Source of the DNA: Litorivita sp050633545
GTDB taxonomy: Bacteria; Pseudomonadota; Alphaproteobacteria; Rhodobacterales; Rhodobacteraceae
Reading direction: 5' to 3'
Length of the DNA: 64,000 bases
NCBI GenBank assembly: GCA_050633545.1
Contig: JBOEGS010000002.1
Span: forward strand, 635,389-699,388
Shown one piece after another: positions 1 through 8,557 of the stretch. A program made the position numbers and the translations under genes. Below the pieces are notes generated by a model that was not told the DNA's origin, ran no database searches, and saw nothing but the letters and a program-made list of their open reading frames with translations. Position 1 is the first letter of the stretch; each line of letters opens with the position of its first letter.

Positions 1-1038
1 AAATCCGTGGCGATCAACACGATGATCCTGTCGCTGCTCTATAAGCTTAGCCCCGAAGAATGCCGGTTGATCATGATCGATCCGAAGATGTTGGAGCTGT
101 CGGTCTATGACGGCATTCCGCATCTGCTTAGCCCTGTTGTGACCGACCCGAAAAAGGCCGTGGTCGCGCTCAAATGGGTCGTGGGCGAGATGGAAGAACG
201 TTATCGCAAGATGTCGAAAATGGGTGTGCGCAACATCGACGGCCACAATGGTCGCGTTGCCGATGCCTTGGCCAAAGGCGAGATGTTCACCCGCACGGTG
301 CAGACCGGATTTGACGACGAGACCGGCGAGCCGGTGTTCGAAACCGAAGAAACCACACCCGAAAAAATGCCCTATATCGTCGTGATCGTCGACGAGATGG
401 CCGATTTGATGATGGTCGCGGGCAAGGAAATCGAAGCCTGCATCCAGCGCCTTGCGCAAATGGCGCGGGCCTCGGGTATCCACTTGATCATGGCGACACA
501 GCGCCCCTCGGTCGATGTGATCACCGGCACGATCAAGGCCAACTTCCCCACACGGATTTCCTTTCAAGTGACCTCGAAAATCGACAGCCGCACCATTTTG
601 GGCGAAATGGGCGCCGAGCAACTCTTGGGCATGGGCGATATGCTCTATATGGCGGGCGGGGCACGGATCACGCGGTGCCACGGCCCGTTCGTGTCGGACG
701 AGGAAGTCGAAGAGGTGGTCAACCACCTCAAATCCTACGGGCCGCCCTCCTATATCGGTGGCGTGGTCGAAGGCCCCGCAGAGGACCGCGAAAGCGATAT
801 CGACGCGGTTCTGGGCCTCAACACGGGCGGCAATACGGACGGCGAGGATGCGCTGTATGACACCGCCGTGGCGATTGTCATCAAGGACCGCAAATGCTCG
901 ACCTCCTATATCCAACGCAAACTGGCGATCGGATATAACAAGGCGGCGCGTTTGGTCGAGCAGATGGAAGACGAGGGCGTCGTTTCCGCCGCCAACCACG
1001 TCGGCAAGCGCGAAATTCTGGTGCCGGAGCAACATTAA
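1..1038 (+). CDS. ftsK: DNA translocase FtsK, C-terminal part (5' end outside window)
   Basis: FtsK/SpoIIIE hexameric DNA pump that couples chromosome dimer resolution and segregation to division at the septum. The frame is open from the first base, which encodes the Lys-Ser of the Walker A motif, so the membrane domain and the first half of the motor are missing. Visible are the conserved block MIDPKMLELSVYDGIPHL, the Walker B segment VVIVDEMADLMM, the MATQRPSVDVITG block and, in the last 65 residues or so, the winged-helix gamma domain that reads KOPS (ending VGKREILVPEQH). Position next to lolA is the usual alphaproteobacterial order. Identity is secure; only the start is unknown. Confidence 0.97.
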   Translation, partial: KSVAINTMILSLLYKLSPEECRLIMIDPKMLELSVYDGIPHLLSPVVTDPKKAVVALKWVVGEMEERYRKMSKMGVRNIDGHNGRVADALAKGEMFTRTVQTGFDDETGEPVFETEETTPEKMPYIVVIVDEMADLMMVAGKEIEACIQRLAQMARASGIHLIMATQRPSVDVITGTIKANFPTRISFQVTSKIDSRTILGEMGAEQLLGMGDMLYMAGGARITRCHGPFVSDEEVEEVVNHLKSYGPPSYIGGVVEGPAEDRESDIDAVLGLNTGGNTDGEDALYDTAVAIVIKDRKCSTSYIQRKLAIGYNKAARLVEQMEDEGVVSAANHVGKREILVPEQH

Positions 1039-1077
1039 GCCGCGCCAAAATTTGAAATCGAAAGGGTAGCGTTCCAT

Positions 1078-1097
1078 AAAGGGGCGTTGCCCTTTTT
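1078..1097 (+). terminator. Intrinsic terminator after ftsK
   Basis: AAAGGG and CCCTTT arms (1078-1083 and 1090-1095) enclose a 6-nt loop, and a run of five T ends at 1097. It lies 40 bases past the ftsK stop and before lolA, so it probably separates the two transcripts. The stem is short, so strength is uncertain. Confidence 0.6.
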
Positions 1098-1207
1098 CGG
1101 TTCTGCGCGCCTTGTCGCGCATGTGATCGATTGCGAGGTGCGAAAGCCAGATCCGCGCCCTATATAGAGAGAAGTGCAATATTCCGGACCAAAGAAAGGG
1201 TCTGCCG

Positions 1208-1819
1208 ATGGTATTTTTTTCCGCCCTTCGCGCCGCTGTTCTGGCAGTGCCTGCCGCCTTGATGTTCGCCCTGCCAGCGCAGGCTGACAAGCTGCCTTTG
1301 TCGCAAATCTCCACCTATCTCAACGCGATGAAAACCGCCCAAGGCGATTTCACCCAGATCAACGACGATGGCACGATCAGCACCGGCAAAATTTACATCA
1401 AGCGCCCTGGGCGTATCCGGTTCGAATACGCACCGCCGCAGGCGCTTTTGGTGTTGGCGTCGGGCGGCGCGGTGGCGGTTCATGACCCCAAAGGGTCGAC
1501 CGAGACCTATCCACTCAACAAAACGCCTTTGTCTTTGATCCTTGCGCAAAATGTCGACCTTGGCCGCGCGAAAATGGTTGTCGGGCATACCTCGGATGGC
1601 AAAACCACCACGGTGCGCGCCCAAGACCCCGAGCATCCCGAATACGGCAGCATTGATCTGGTCTTTACGGATAATCCGGTGCAACTGCGCCAATGGGTGA
1701 TCCACGACGAAGGCGGATCGGCGACCACCGTGGTTTTGGGGGAATTGAAATCCGGCGGGGCGCTTGGCAACGGAATTTTCAATATCGAACTGCAAACCCG
1801 CAGAGTGAACGACCGCTAA
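1208..1819 (+). CDS. lolA: Outer-membrane lipoprotein carrier protein LolA
   Basis: Periplasmic chaperone that takes lipoproteins from LolCDE and passes them to the outer membrane. The 203-residue product starts with a signal peptide (hydrophobic segment to about residue 26, cleavage after PAQA) and continues with the LolA fold: the early block QGDFTQINDDGTISTGKIYI and the segment KRPGRIRFEYAPP are typical of the family. The ATG follows a purine-rich AAAGAAAGGG stretch. It is directly downstream of ftsK, as in many alphaproteobacteria, and 15 bases upstream of a VOC gene that probably shares its transcript. No LolB is visible, which is normal for alphaproteobacteria. Confidence 0.93.
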   Translation: MVFFSALRAAVLAVPAALMFALPAQADKLPLSQISTYLNAMKTAQGDFTQINDDGTISTGKIYIKRPGRIRFEYAPPQALLVLASGGAVAVHDPKGSTETYPLNKTPLSLILAQNVDLGRAKMVVGHTSDGKTTTVRAQDPEHPEYGSIDLVFTDNPVQLRQWVIHDEGGSATTVVLGELKSGGALGNGIFNIELQTRRVNDR

Positions 1820-1834
1820 GAAAAGGGCCTTTAC

Positions 1835-2251
1835 ATGATTGCCTATGTCACCGTCGGGGCAGATGACATCGCGCTGGCGCGAAGGTTTTACTCGGCGTTT
1901 CTGCTGCCACTTGGTTATGCGCTAAACGAAGGCCCCGAAGGCCTGAGCTACGCGCTGCCCCGAGAGCCGGATCAACCCTTTGCGCCGCCTGATTTCTACG
2001 TCAAACCCCCCTTCGACGGCGGTTCGGCCTCGGCGGGGAACGGTGCGATGACCGCATTCGAGGCGCGCAATCAAAGCCAAGTCCGCGATCTCCACGCTGC
2101 GGCGCTTGCTGCAGGGGGGGCTGACGAGGGTCAGCCGGATTTTCGCGCGTCCTATGGTCCGCGATTTTATGTCGGCTATCTGCGCGACCCTCAAGGAAAC
2201 AAGATTGCCCTGTTTTCCAGTAACCCCGATGAGCCTGGACGGGACGGGTAG
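1835..2251 (+). CDS. VOC (glyoxalase/bleomycin-resistance fold) family protein
   Basis: A 138-residue single-domain protein of the vicinal-oxygen-chelate superfamily. It shows the usual start IAYVTVGADDIALARRFYSAFL, a middle GNGAMTAFEARNQSQVRDLH segment and the C-terminal YLRDPQGNKIALF motif in which VOC proteins place their last strand. These folds bind a divalent metal and act on or sequester small electrophiles, but the substrate cannot be read from the sequence. It follows lolA by 15 bases, likely co-transcribed. Function beyond the fold is not assigned. Confidence 0.85.
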   Translation: MIAYVTVGADDIALARRFYSAFLLPLGYALNEGPEGLSYALPREPDQPFAPPDFYVKPPFDGGSASAGNGAMTAFEARNQSQVRDLHAAALAAGGADEGQPDFRASYGPRFYVGYLRDPQGNKIALFSSNPDEPGRDG

Positions 2252-2362
2252 GGGGTAATCACGCCGCCGTCGCCCGATGCCCAACCACGATATAGACCGC
2301 GCGACATGCCGGCGCGGCCCTTTTTGCCATGCAGGTCTATCGGTGCGGCTGATGACCGTCGA

Positions 2363-2953
2363 TCAACGTCCCCGCACGCGGCAACTTGCCAATTGCTGCT
2401 CATAAGTGATGGCCCGCGCGCCAACCTCTCCGGCGACCCGCAACAGCCACGGTTTGGCATTGTAGGAGGCGCGGTTATATCCGGTGTGGCCCTCGTGATA
2501 GGCGAGGTATTGCGCCCGCGCATCGCTCAGCGCGATGCCGTTGCGCTCGCGGGTTTGGGTCATATACCAGCCCATGAAATCGGTCGCATCGTCGATCCGG
2601 TCGCGTTTTGCCCCGTATTTTCGCGTCGCTTTGCGGTATTCGTCCCAAGTTGCATCCAAGGCCTGCGAGTAGCCATAGGCCGAGCTTTGCCGTCCCATCG
2701 GCAGCACACCCAGCACATAGCGATACGGCGTGCGGGCATTGCCGATGAATTTGCTCTCTTGATAGATCATCGCCATCAAAACATGCGGTTTCACGCCCCA
2801 ACGGCGCTCCGCTTGCCTAAAGGCGCTCATGTAGGTCGGGCGCTGTTTGAGGATCGAACACGCATTGTCCAGATTGCGCGGCGCGGAAAAATTTCCGCCC
2901 CCGCAAGAGGCCAACAAGGCAACCATCAATATCGCGCGAAGAGTTCTGCTCAT
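2363..2953 (-). CDS. Lytic transglycosylase (SLT) lipoprotein
   Basis: A 196-residue envelope protein. The N-terminus is a lipoprotein signal with lipobox LLASC (Cys17), so the mature protein should be lipid-anchored. The remainder carries an SLT/lysozyme-like domain: VLMAMIYQESKF supplies the expected catalytic Glu66, followed by SSAYGYSQALDATWDEY and YLAYHEGHTGY, which match the glycan-binding segments of the family. It would cleave peptidoglycan with formation of 1,6-anhydro ends. It converges on the VOC gene and is followed upstream by an AEC transporter on the same strand, with 109 bases between them. Family assignment is firm; specific role is not. Confidence 0.87.
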   Translation of the reverse strand: MSRTLRAILMVALLASCGGGNFSAPRNLDNACSILKQRPTYMSAFRQAERRWGVKPHVLMAMIYQESKFIGNARTPYRYVLGVLPMGRQSSAYGYSQALDATWDEYRKATRKYGAKRDRIDDATDFMGWYMTQTRERNGIALSDARAQYLAYHEGHTGYNRASYNAKPWLLRVAGEVGARAITYEQQLASCRVRGR

Positions 2954-3062
2954 CTGCCTCTCGCTTTTGTCTTGCGGTGTTTTCCCGCGTTTTTAGGTCT
3001 TATACCGCAATTTTCGGTCGGGTGAAATCACGTTTTGTCGCCCACGGCAGGAATGCGCCGCG

Positions 3063-3944
3063 TCACAAAAGCACCGCGAGCAAGGCGGGGATCGCGATGA
3101 CGGACATCAGCGTCGAGACCACGACAAGCCCCGCAACCGCATCGGAGTCGGCGCCGTATTTCTCGGCCAATAGATAGGAGGTCACCGCAACCGGCGTGCC
3201 GACCTGCATCACCAAAACGGCAAAGGCCGTATCATCCAGAGCAAACCAGCGGCCCACAGCCCACGCAATGCCAATGCAAAGCGCCAGTTTGAGCGCAGAG
3301 ATCACAATCGCCTGCATCGTGCGGCCAGGCGTCAACCGCGCCACCGCGACCCCCAATGTGATCAACATCAAAGGAATCGCCATTTGCCCGATAAGCTCTA
3401 GCGTGTTGGTCAAAAACCTCGGCGTTTGCCAATCCTGCCACAAGAACAGCCCGCCCAGAAGCGTCGCCCAAACCAGCGGCTCCTTGAGCACTTTGGTCAA
3501 ACTGCCGCCGCCCGCGACCACCCAGATGCCAAAGGTAAATGACCATATCGCCATAATGGCAAACACCACGACCGCATAGCCAAGCCCCGTTTCCCCAAAG
3601 GCAAAGAGCGCCAGAGGCAGGCCCAAATTGCCCGTATTGCCGAAAATCACCGGCGCCAGATAGGTGCGCATCTTCAGCCGAAGTATAAAGATCATGACCG
3701 CCGCCGCGACAGTCACCGCGCCATAGGCCGCGATCGAGGCCAACGACAGGGTGGCCAAAGCCACCGGATCGACCTCGGTTTTCATCAAAGCGGTGAAAAT
3801 CAGACAGGGCACCGACAGCGTCATCGCCAGTTGGGTGACAAATCCGACGCGGTATTCAAACCCTGCTTTGACCCAAGCAAACCCGATTGCTGCCAAAATA
3901 AACACCGGAGCGGTGATTTCGAGCACTGTTAGAGCAAGGTTCAC
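3063..3944 (-). CDS. AEC-family (auxin efflux carrier-like) permease
   Basis: A 293-residue integral membrane protein with about ten hydrophobic segments and the two-half AEC layout, with glycine/asparagine-rich breaks such as FGNTGNLGLPLALF and GTPVAVTSYLLA that match the substrate-site helices of this family. AEC members move organic acids such as malate or malonate; the substrate here is unknown. The start appears to be GTG at 3944, preceded by AGGGA. The gene is divergent from hspQ, and the 84 bases between them must carry both promoters. Confidence 0.88.
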   Translation of the reverse strand: MNLALTVLEITAPVFILAAIGFAWVKAGFEYRVGFVTQLAMTLSVPCLIFTALMKTEVDPVALATLSLASIAAYGAVTVAAAVMIFILRLKMRTYLAPVIFGNTGNLGLPLALFAFGETGLGYAVVVFAIMAIWSFTFGIWVVAGGGSLTKVLKEPLVWATLLGGLFLWQDWQTPRFLTNTLELIGQMAIPLMLITLGVAVARLTPGRTMQAIVISALKLALCIGIAWAVGRWFALDDTAFAVLVMQVGTPVAVTSYLLAEKYGADSDAVAGLVVVSTLMSVIAIPALLAVLL

Positions 3945-4028
3945 AGACTGTTTCCCTTAAATTTGGGTGAATTATTGGACAATGCCCTTTGTAAATGATT
4001 ACTAACAGGGAATAGGGGCTGCAATCTT

Positions 4029-4355
4029 ATGTTGAAGACACGTGCAAAATACCACCTCGGACAGGTGGTCCGGCATAAAAAACACCCGTTTCGCGGGGTG
4101 GTTTTTGACGTCGATCCGCAATTCAACAACACCGAAGAATGGTATGCAGCCATTCCCGAAGACAGCCGTCCGCGCCGCGAGCAACCGTTCTACCACCTTT
4201 TGGCGGAAAACGATCAAAGCTATTACGTGGCCTATGTCTCCGAGCAAAACCTCGTGGCGGATTATTCCGGCGAGCCGGTGGACCACCCCGATATTCCCGA
4301 TCTCTTCGGCCCCTTCGAGGACGGCCTTTATCCTCTGCATTTCCAGCTGAACTGA
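4029..4355 (+). CDS. hspQ: Heat shock protein HspQ
   Basis: A 108-residue HspQ/YccV protein, the full family length. In E. coli this fold binds hemimethylated DNA and works as a specificity factor for Lon protease. Conserved blocks seen are YHLGQVVRHKKHPFRGVVFDVDP, the Trp in TEEWYAAIPE, QPFYHLLAEN, YYVAYVSEQNL and the C-terminal HPDIPDLFGPF. It starts with ATG at 4029. A perfect 10-bp inverted repeat lies just past the stop. Heat or stress induction is expected from the family, but I could not point to a sigma-32 promoter with confidence. Confidence 0.94.
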   Translation: MLKTRAKYHLGQVVRHKKHPFRGVVFDVDPQFNNTEEWYAAIPEDSRPRREQPFYHLLAENDQSYYVAYVSEQNLVADYSGEPVDHPDIPDLFGPFEDGLYPLHFQLN

Positions 4356-4357
4356 TG

Positions 4358-4380
4358 CCAAACCCGCACCGCGGGTTTGG
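4358..4380. terminator. Hairpin between convergent hspQ and ggt
   Basis: CCAAACCCGC and GCGGGTTTGG form a perfect 10-bp stem with a 3-nt loop, starting 3 bases after the hspQ stop. It lacks a long T tract on either strand, but its position between two convergent genes suggests it ends both messages. Confidence 0.65.
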
Positions 4381-4401
4381 CTCTGGGGTCGCAGGGGGGC
4401 T

Positions 4402-5985
4402 TCAATACCCCATCGCGCAGCCGTCTTTGCGCGGATCGGATGCCGCCTCCAAAACGCCGTTGTCGCGGATATAGATCGCCTGCGCGCCGCCCAAGGGGCC
4501 TTTGGGAACCTCGACCTCATGGCCCATATCCGTCAGTTTCGCGCGCACCTCGTCGCTATAGCCGCGCTCGACCATAAGCTTGCCCATGTCGGCAAAGCTG
4601 CGCGGCGCATCGACCGATGCCTGCGGGTCCAAACCATAGTCGCGCATATTGGTGATCATCCGCGCATGGCCATTGGGTTGGTAGGCCCCGCCCATCACGC
4701 CAAAGGGCATCCGCACCTTCCCGCCTTCGCATAGTATCGCCGGAATAATCGTATGCATCGGGCGCTTGCCGCCCTTCATCTCGTTTGGATGGCCCTCGAT
4801 AAGCGAGAAACCCGCGCCGCGGTTTTGCAGCAATATCCCGAATTTCTCCGAGGCGATCCCCGACCCGAAGCCGTGGAAAATCGAGAAGATCAACGAGACC
4901 GACATCCGGTCCTCATCCACCACGGTGATATAAATCGTGTCCTTGTGCACGGCTTCCGTTCGCGCCGAAACCGGCAATTCCATCGCATGATTTGGGTCGA
5001 TCAACGCGGCGAGGCGCCCCGCCGTCTCTACGCTCAGCATGTGATCGAGCCCCTCTGAGAAGGCCGGATCGGTCAAGAACCGATCGCGTGCATCATAGGC
5101 AAGCTTTGCCGCTTCGGCCTCCATATGCGCGCGCTGGGCGCCAAACGGGTCGAGCGCGGCGAGATCGAAATGCGACAGGATATTGAGCATCAAAAGCGCG
5201 GTGGCGCCTTGGCCGTTGGGCGGATGCTCATAAAGGTCTGCGTCCTTATAGGTGCCAAAGATCGGGTCGACGGCGTCACTGCGGGCGGCGGCCATATCGC
5301 TCATGTGATGAACCCCGCCAAGCCCTTGCAAGGTCGAAATAATATCTTCGCCGACCTCGCCCTCGTAAAACCCCGCGCGCCCGTCTTTGGCGATGCGGCG
5401 CATGACCTCGGCCTGCCCCTTCGAGGCAAATATCTCGCCAACTTGCGGTTCGGTGCCGTTGATCAGGAAATGCTGCCGCGCCGCGCCATGCAGATTTCCC
5501 GCGCAGGCCTTCCAATCCGAGGCCACACGCGGCGAGACCGGCAATCCGTTCTCGGCGTAATCAATCGCGGGCGCGAGCAACCGGTCGATGCCCAGCCGCC
5601 CTTCGGTTCCGGCCAGATGGCAAAACCCGTCGATTGCGGTCGGGATGGTTACCGCCTCGGGCGCGCCAAAGAGCGGTACACGGGTTTTTCCTGCGGCCCG
5701 CAAATGTGCCGCATCCGCGCCTTGGGGCGCGCGGCCCGATCCGTTGAGCGCCCGCACCTCGGCCTCTCCCGCGCGGGTGTAAAGCGCAAAGCAATCCCCG
5801 CCCATGCCGCACATTTGCGGCTCGGCGATGGTCAAAACCATCGCGCCGGCGATTGCTGCGTCCATCGCGTTGCCGCCGCTTTTGAGGATATCGATGGCTG
5901 TTTGCGCCGCCAAAGGATGCGAAGTGGCCACCGCCGCCTTGGTCGACATTACGGGCGAACGCCCGGGCAAGTGGAAATCACGCAT
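4402..5985 (-). CDS. ggt: Gamma-glutamyltransferase family protein
   Basis: A 527-residue Ntn-hydrolase of the gamma-glutamyltranspeptidase family. Seen are the N-terminal block GGNAMDAAIAGAMVLTIAEP, the MGGDCF motif, PPNGQG, and the small-subunit region where the self-cleavage and nucleophile Thr is expected (KDTIYITVVD, Thr350), followed by the typical FGVMGGAYQPNGHARMI. The ATG has a strong GGAGGAG site. No obvious signal peptide is present, so it may be cytoplasmic, unlike periplasmic GGT; such family members are often acylases or act on other gamma-glutamyl compounds. Family certain, substrate not. Confidence 0.88.
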   Translation of the reverse strand: MRDFHLPGRSPVMSTKAAVATSHPLAAQTAIDILKSGGNAMDAAIAGAMVLTIAEPQMCGMGGDCFALYTRAGEAEVRALNGSGRAPQGADAAHLRAAGKTRVPLFGAPEAVTIPTAIDGFCHLAGTEGRLGIDRLLAPAIDYAENGLPVSPRVASDWKACAGNLHGAARQHFLINGTEPQVGEIFASKGQAEVMRRIAKDGRAGFYEGEVGEDIISTLQGLGGVHHMSDMAAARSDAVDPIFGTYKDADLYEHPPNGQGATALLMLNILSHFDLAALDPFGAQRAHMEAEAAKLAYDARDRFLTDPAFSEGLDHMLSVETAGRLAALIDPNHAMELPVSARTEAVHKDTIYITVVDEDRMSVSLIFSIFHGFGSGIASEKFGILLQNRGAGFSLIEGHPNEMKGGKRPMHTIIPAILCEGGKVRMPFGVMGGAYQPNGHARMITNMRDYGLDPQASVDAPRSFADMGKLMVERGYSDEVRAKLTDMGHEVEVPKGPLGGAQAIYIRDNGVLEAASDPRKDGCAMGY

Positions 5986-6329
5986 TCTTTCTCCTCCGCA
6001 TTAACGCAGGAGCCTAGAAAGATCGCATGCCGCTGCCAATCCCGTAGTTTGGCGGTCAGCAGATTTCTATTTGATTTTTGGGGAGGAAGTCCTCGGCGCC
6101 GCGCACTGGGTGGGGGCTGTTGAAACGCGACGCCGAGGGAAGCTATATGCAGCTACCCTTCCTATATCCCCCATCATTCGGGCGGCATTGCGATTTGAAT
6201 CGGGCCATTTTGCGGCTTTTGGCCCTTTTGTCCTCAACCTGAGGTTAATGGCTGCACTACAACAGAATCGCCCGCTCAGGCAGGCACACTTTATTACGCT
6301 GCATGGGTGCATGACGCGGCAGGCGCGGT
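5986..6329. other. 344-base intergenic region with one long imperfect hairpin
   Basis: No convincing gene. The only structure I see is a 13-bp inverted repeat (6091-6103 with 6126-6138, one C/A mismatch on + that becomes a G/U pair on -) around a 22-base loop. No T tract follows on either strand, so it does not look like a terminator. Short open frames here lack a ribosome site and family resemblance. Confidence 0.5.
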
Positions 6330-6803
6330 TTAGTTTTGTGTTGGGCTTTTGCAGACGCAGATACGAAGCGTCAGAATATTGCGACCGCCGTTCCGGCGAT
6401 ACACTACATCTTTCGCCAGATCCTGGATCAAGAACCAGCCAAACCCCCCTTCGGGCAAAGCATCTATCGCATCGCCAAACTCGGGAAGATTACCAACCGG
6501 CAAGGCACCTTCGGGCAACTCTTGCCCCTCGTCGCGGATCACAAAATGCAATCCGTCGGGGCGATGTGCACAGGCGACTTCGATCCATCCAGGTGTTTGC
6601 GCCCCATAGGCATGTTCGACGACATTGTTGAGAACTTCGGCCAAGACCAGCTCGATCGTGCCACGTTCTTCGGCGTCCAGGTTCAAAAACTGCAGGCCCG
6701 ACAACACCGCAGCCAAGGCATTACGCACCGCGAATTCACCGCTCGGAAAGGTGAGCGAGACATCGGGCGCATCCATCTCGAATGTCAGGGGGGATCGATC
6801 CAT
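6330..6803 (-). CDS. RsbW/SpoIIAB-type ATP-binding anti-sigma serine kinase
   Basis: A 157-residue HATPase_c protein of the anti-sigma-factor kinase type. The N box ELVLAEVLNNVVEHAYG holds the Glu and Asn that bind Mg-ATP, and VIRDEGQELPEGALP is the G1 region. Such kinases phosphorylate a STAS antagonist and in the unphosphorylated state hold a partner. The gene directly follows the STAS gene on the same strand, its expected partner. I chose the ATG at 6803 (GAGGG about ten bases upstream) over an earlier ATG at 6854 that would overlap the STAS gene. No sigma factor or PP2C phosphatase is adjacent. Confidence 0.85.
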   Translation of the reverse strand: MDRSPLTFEMDAPDVSLTFPSGEFAVRNALAAVLSGLQFLNLDAEERGTIELVLAEVLNNVVEHAYGAQTPGWIEVACAHRPDGLHFVIRDEGQELPEGALPVGNLPEFGDAIDALPEGGFGWFLIQDLAKDVVYRRNGGRNILTLRICVCKSPTQN

Positions 6804-6834
6804 AGAAGTCACGCCCTCTTGCAAGGCCAACCAG

Positions 6835-7173
6835 TCAGCCCGCATGGGCCGCAACGGCCTCTTCTGCGGTTTTGTGCAGGCTGAATACCGTGTCCATACG
6901 TGTCAGCCTGAACACTTTTTCGACGGTAGGCGACAGCCCCGCCAATTCCAGCGCGCGCTTGTCGCCCAATTGCTTCATCGAGGCGACAATCGCCCCCAAC
7001 CCGCTCGAATCAATGAATTCGACCGCGCTGATGTCCAAAACCACCCGCGCAGGCCCTTCCGTCGTCAAATCCCGCATGCGATCTTTGAATTTGATCGCAA
7101 CAGCGGCGTCGATCCGGTTTTCGTTCACTGTGACGATCAGAACATCGCCAGTCTCTTGGGTGCTCAGGTCCAT
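6835..7173 (-). CDS. STAS-domain anti-sigma factor antagonist
   Basis: A 112-residue single STAS domain of the SpoIIAA/RsbV class. The motif VEFIDSSGLGAIV contains the serine pair (Ser56/57) that is the phosphorylation site in this family. It should bind the downstream RsbW-like kinase and release that kinase's target when unphosphorylated. An open frame extends 10 codons further upstream, but the ATG at 7173 has a GGAG seven bases before it and gives the normal N-terminus. Two-gene operon with the kinase; target unknown. Confidence 0.87.
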   Translation of the reverse strand: MDLSTQETGDVLIVTVNENRIDAAVAIKFKDRMRDLTTEGPARVVLDISAVEFIDSSGLGAIVASMKQLGDKRALELAGLSPTVEKVFRLTRMDTVFSLHKTAEEAVAAHAG

Positions 7174-7266
7174 ATTCGCTCCACTCATTGCGGTATTGGT
7201 CACGAAACAGGCTAGACGCCAAACCTTACCATTCGGTATTCAAGAGCAGGGTCAGGAGGACACTTC

Positions 7267-8439
7267 ATGAAAAACGTAGTTATTGCGGGCGCCGCGCGAA
7301 CACCGATGGGCGGCTTTCAAGGGATTTTTTCCGGCGCGCCAGCGGCCGATCTGGGCGGGGCGGCAATCCGCGCGGCGCTTGCGAATGCGGGGGCCGAAAC
7401 GGTTCAGGAGGTGCTCATGGGCTGCGTCTTGCCCGCCGGTCAAGGCCAAGCACCTGCGCGCCAAGCCGGTTTCAAGGGCGGCCTTGGCGAGGAGGTGCCT
7501 GCCACCACGCTCAATAAAATGTGCGGCTCCGGCATGAAAGCCGCGATGATCGCTTTCGACCAAATCGCGCTCGGCCACACCGATGTGATGATCGCAGGCG
7601 GCATGGAGAGCATGACCGAAGCGCCTTACCTGTTGCCGCAAATGCGCGGCGGCGCACGGATCGGGCATCAAGGCGTGATCGACCATATGTTCCTCGACGG
7701 GCTTGAAGACGCCTATGACAAAGGCCGCTTGATGGGAACCTTCGCCGAGGATTGCGCCGAAAGCTACCAGTTCACCCGCGAGGCCCAAGACGAATACGCG
7801 CTGCGCTCCTTGTCCAACGCACTTGAGGCACAGGCCAGTGGCGCTTTCGAGGATGAAATCGCCCCCGTGACGCTCAGCACCCGCAAGGGCGACGTGACAT
7901 GGGACGCCGACGAGCAACCGGCCAAAGCCCGCCCCGAAAAAATCCCGACACTGAAACCCGCATTTCGTAAGGACGGCACGGTCACAGCGGCAAATTCCTC
8001 CTCCATCTCGGACGGGGCTGCCGCGCTCGTGATGGCCTGCGAAGAGGCGGCCAAGGCCCAAGGTCTCAATATTCGCGCCCGCGTGCTTGGCCATGCCAGC
8101 CACGCCCAAGCGCCCGGCCTGTTTACCACCGCCCCCGTGCCCGCCGCGCAAAAGCTTCTGGCGCGTATCGGGTGGAGCAAAGACGATGTGGACCTATGGG
8201 AAGTCAATGAGGCTTTTGCCGTGGTCCCCATGGCCTTCATGCATGAAATGGGCCTCTCGCGTGATGTGGTGAACGTCAACGGCGGGGCCTGCGCGCTGGG
8301 CCACCCGATCGGGGCATCGGGTGCTAGGATTGTCGTCACGCTTTTGAACGCGCTTGAAAACCGCGGCCTCAAACGCGGCGTCGCGGCGATCTGTATTGGC
8401 GGCGGCGAAGGCACGGCCATCGCCATCGAGCGCGTATAA
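7267..8439 (+). CDS. Acetyl-CoA C-acetyltransferase (thiolase)
   Basis: A 390-residue thiolase that condenses or cleaves acetoacetyl-CoA type substrates in the cytoplasm. All catalytic elements are present: the acyl-accepting Cys86 in LNKMCGSGMKA, VNVNGGACALGHPIGASG with His346, and Cys376 in CIGGGEGTA. It begins with ATG preceded by AGGAGG seven bases upstream. No reductase or polyhydroxybutyrate gene is next to it, so a role in PHB synthesis, ketone-body use or fatty-acid turnover cannot be chosen from context. Family certain; chain-length preference unknown. Confidence 0.93.
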   Translation: MKNVVIAGAARTPMGGFQGIFSGAPAADLGGAAIRAALANAGAETVQEVLMGCVLPAGQGQAPARQAGFKGGLGEEVPATTLNKMCGSGMKAAMIAFDQIALGHTDVMIAGGMESMTEAPYLLPQMRGGARIGHQGVIDHMFLDGLEDAYDKGRLMGTFAEDCAESYQFTREAQDEYALRSLSNALEAQASGAFEDEIAPVTLSTRKGDVTWDADEQPAKARPEKIPTLKPAFRKDGTVTAANSSSISDGAAALVMACEEAAKAQGLNIRARVLGHASHAQAPGLFTTAPVPAAQKLLARIGWSKDDVDLWEVNEAFAVVPMAFMHEMGLSRDVVNVNGGACALGHPIGASGARIVVTLLNALENRGLKRGVAAICIGGGEGTAIAIERV

Positions 8440-8557
8440 TACATAGCGGGGCGGCCTGAATTTGCCGTCCTTGCTGGTTCGCGAAATATCCTCGGGGGGG
8501 GCGCCGAACAGGCGCAGGGGCAGACAGCCCCGCCCCGCCTAGCCAAAAAGACCAAAC

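Noticed and set aside
8494..8501. Run of eight G before the methionine sulfoxide reductase gene
   Set aside because: It lies in an intergenic region 56 bases before the start codon, not in a coding frame, so a switching role is unlikely.
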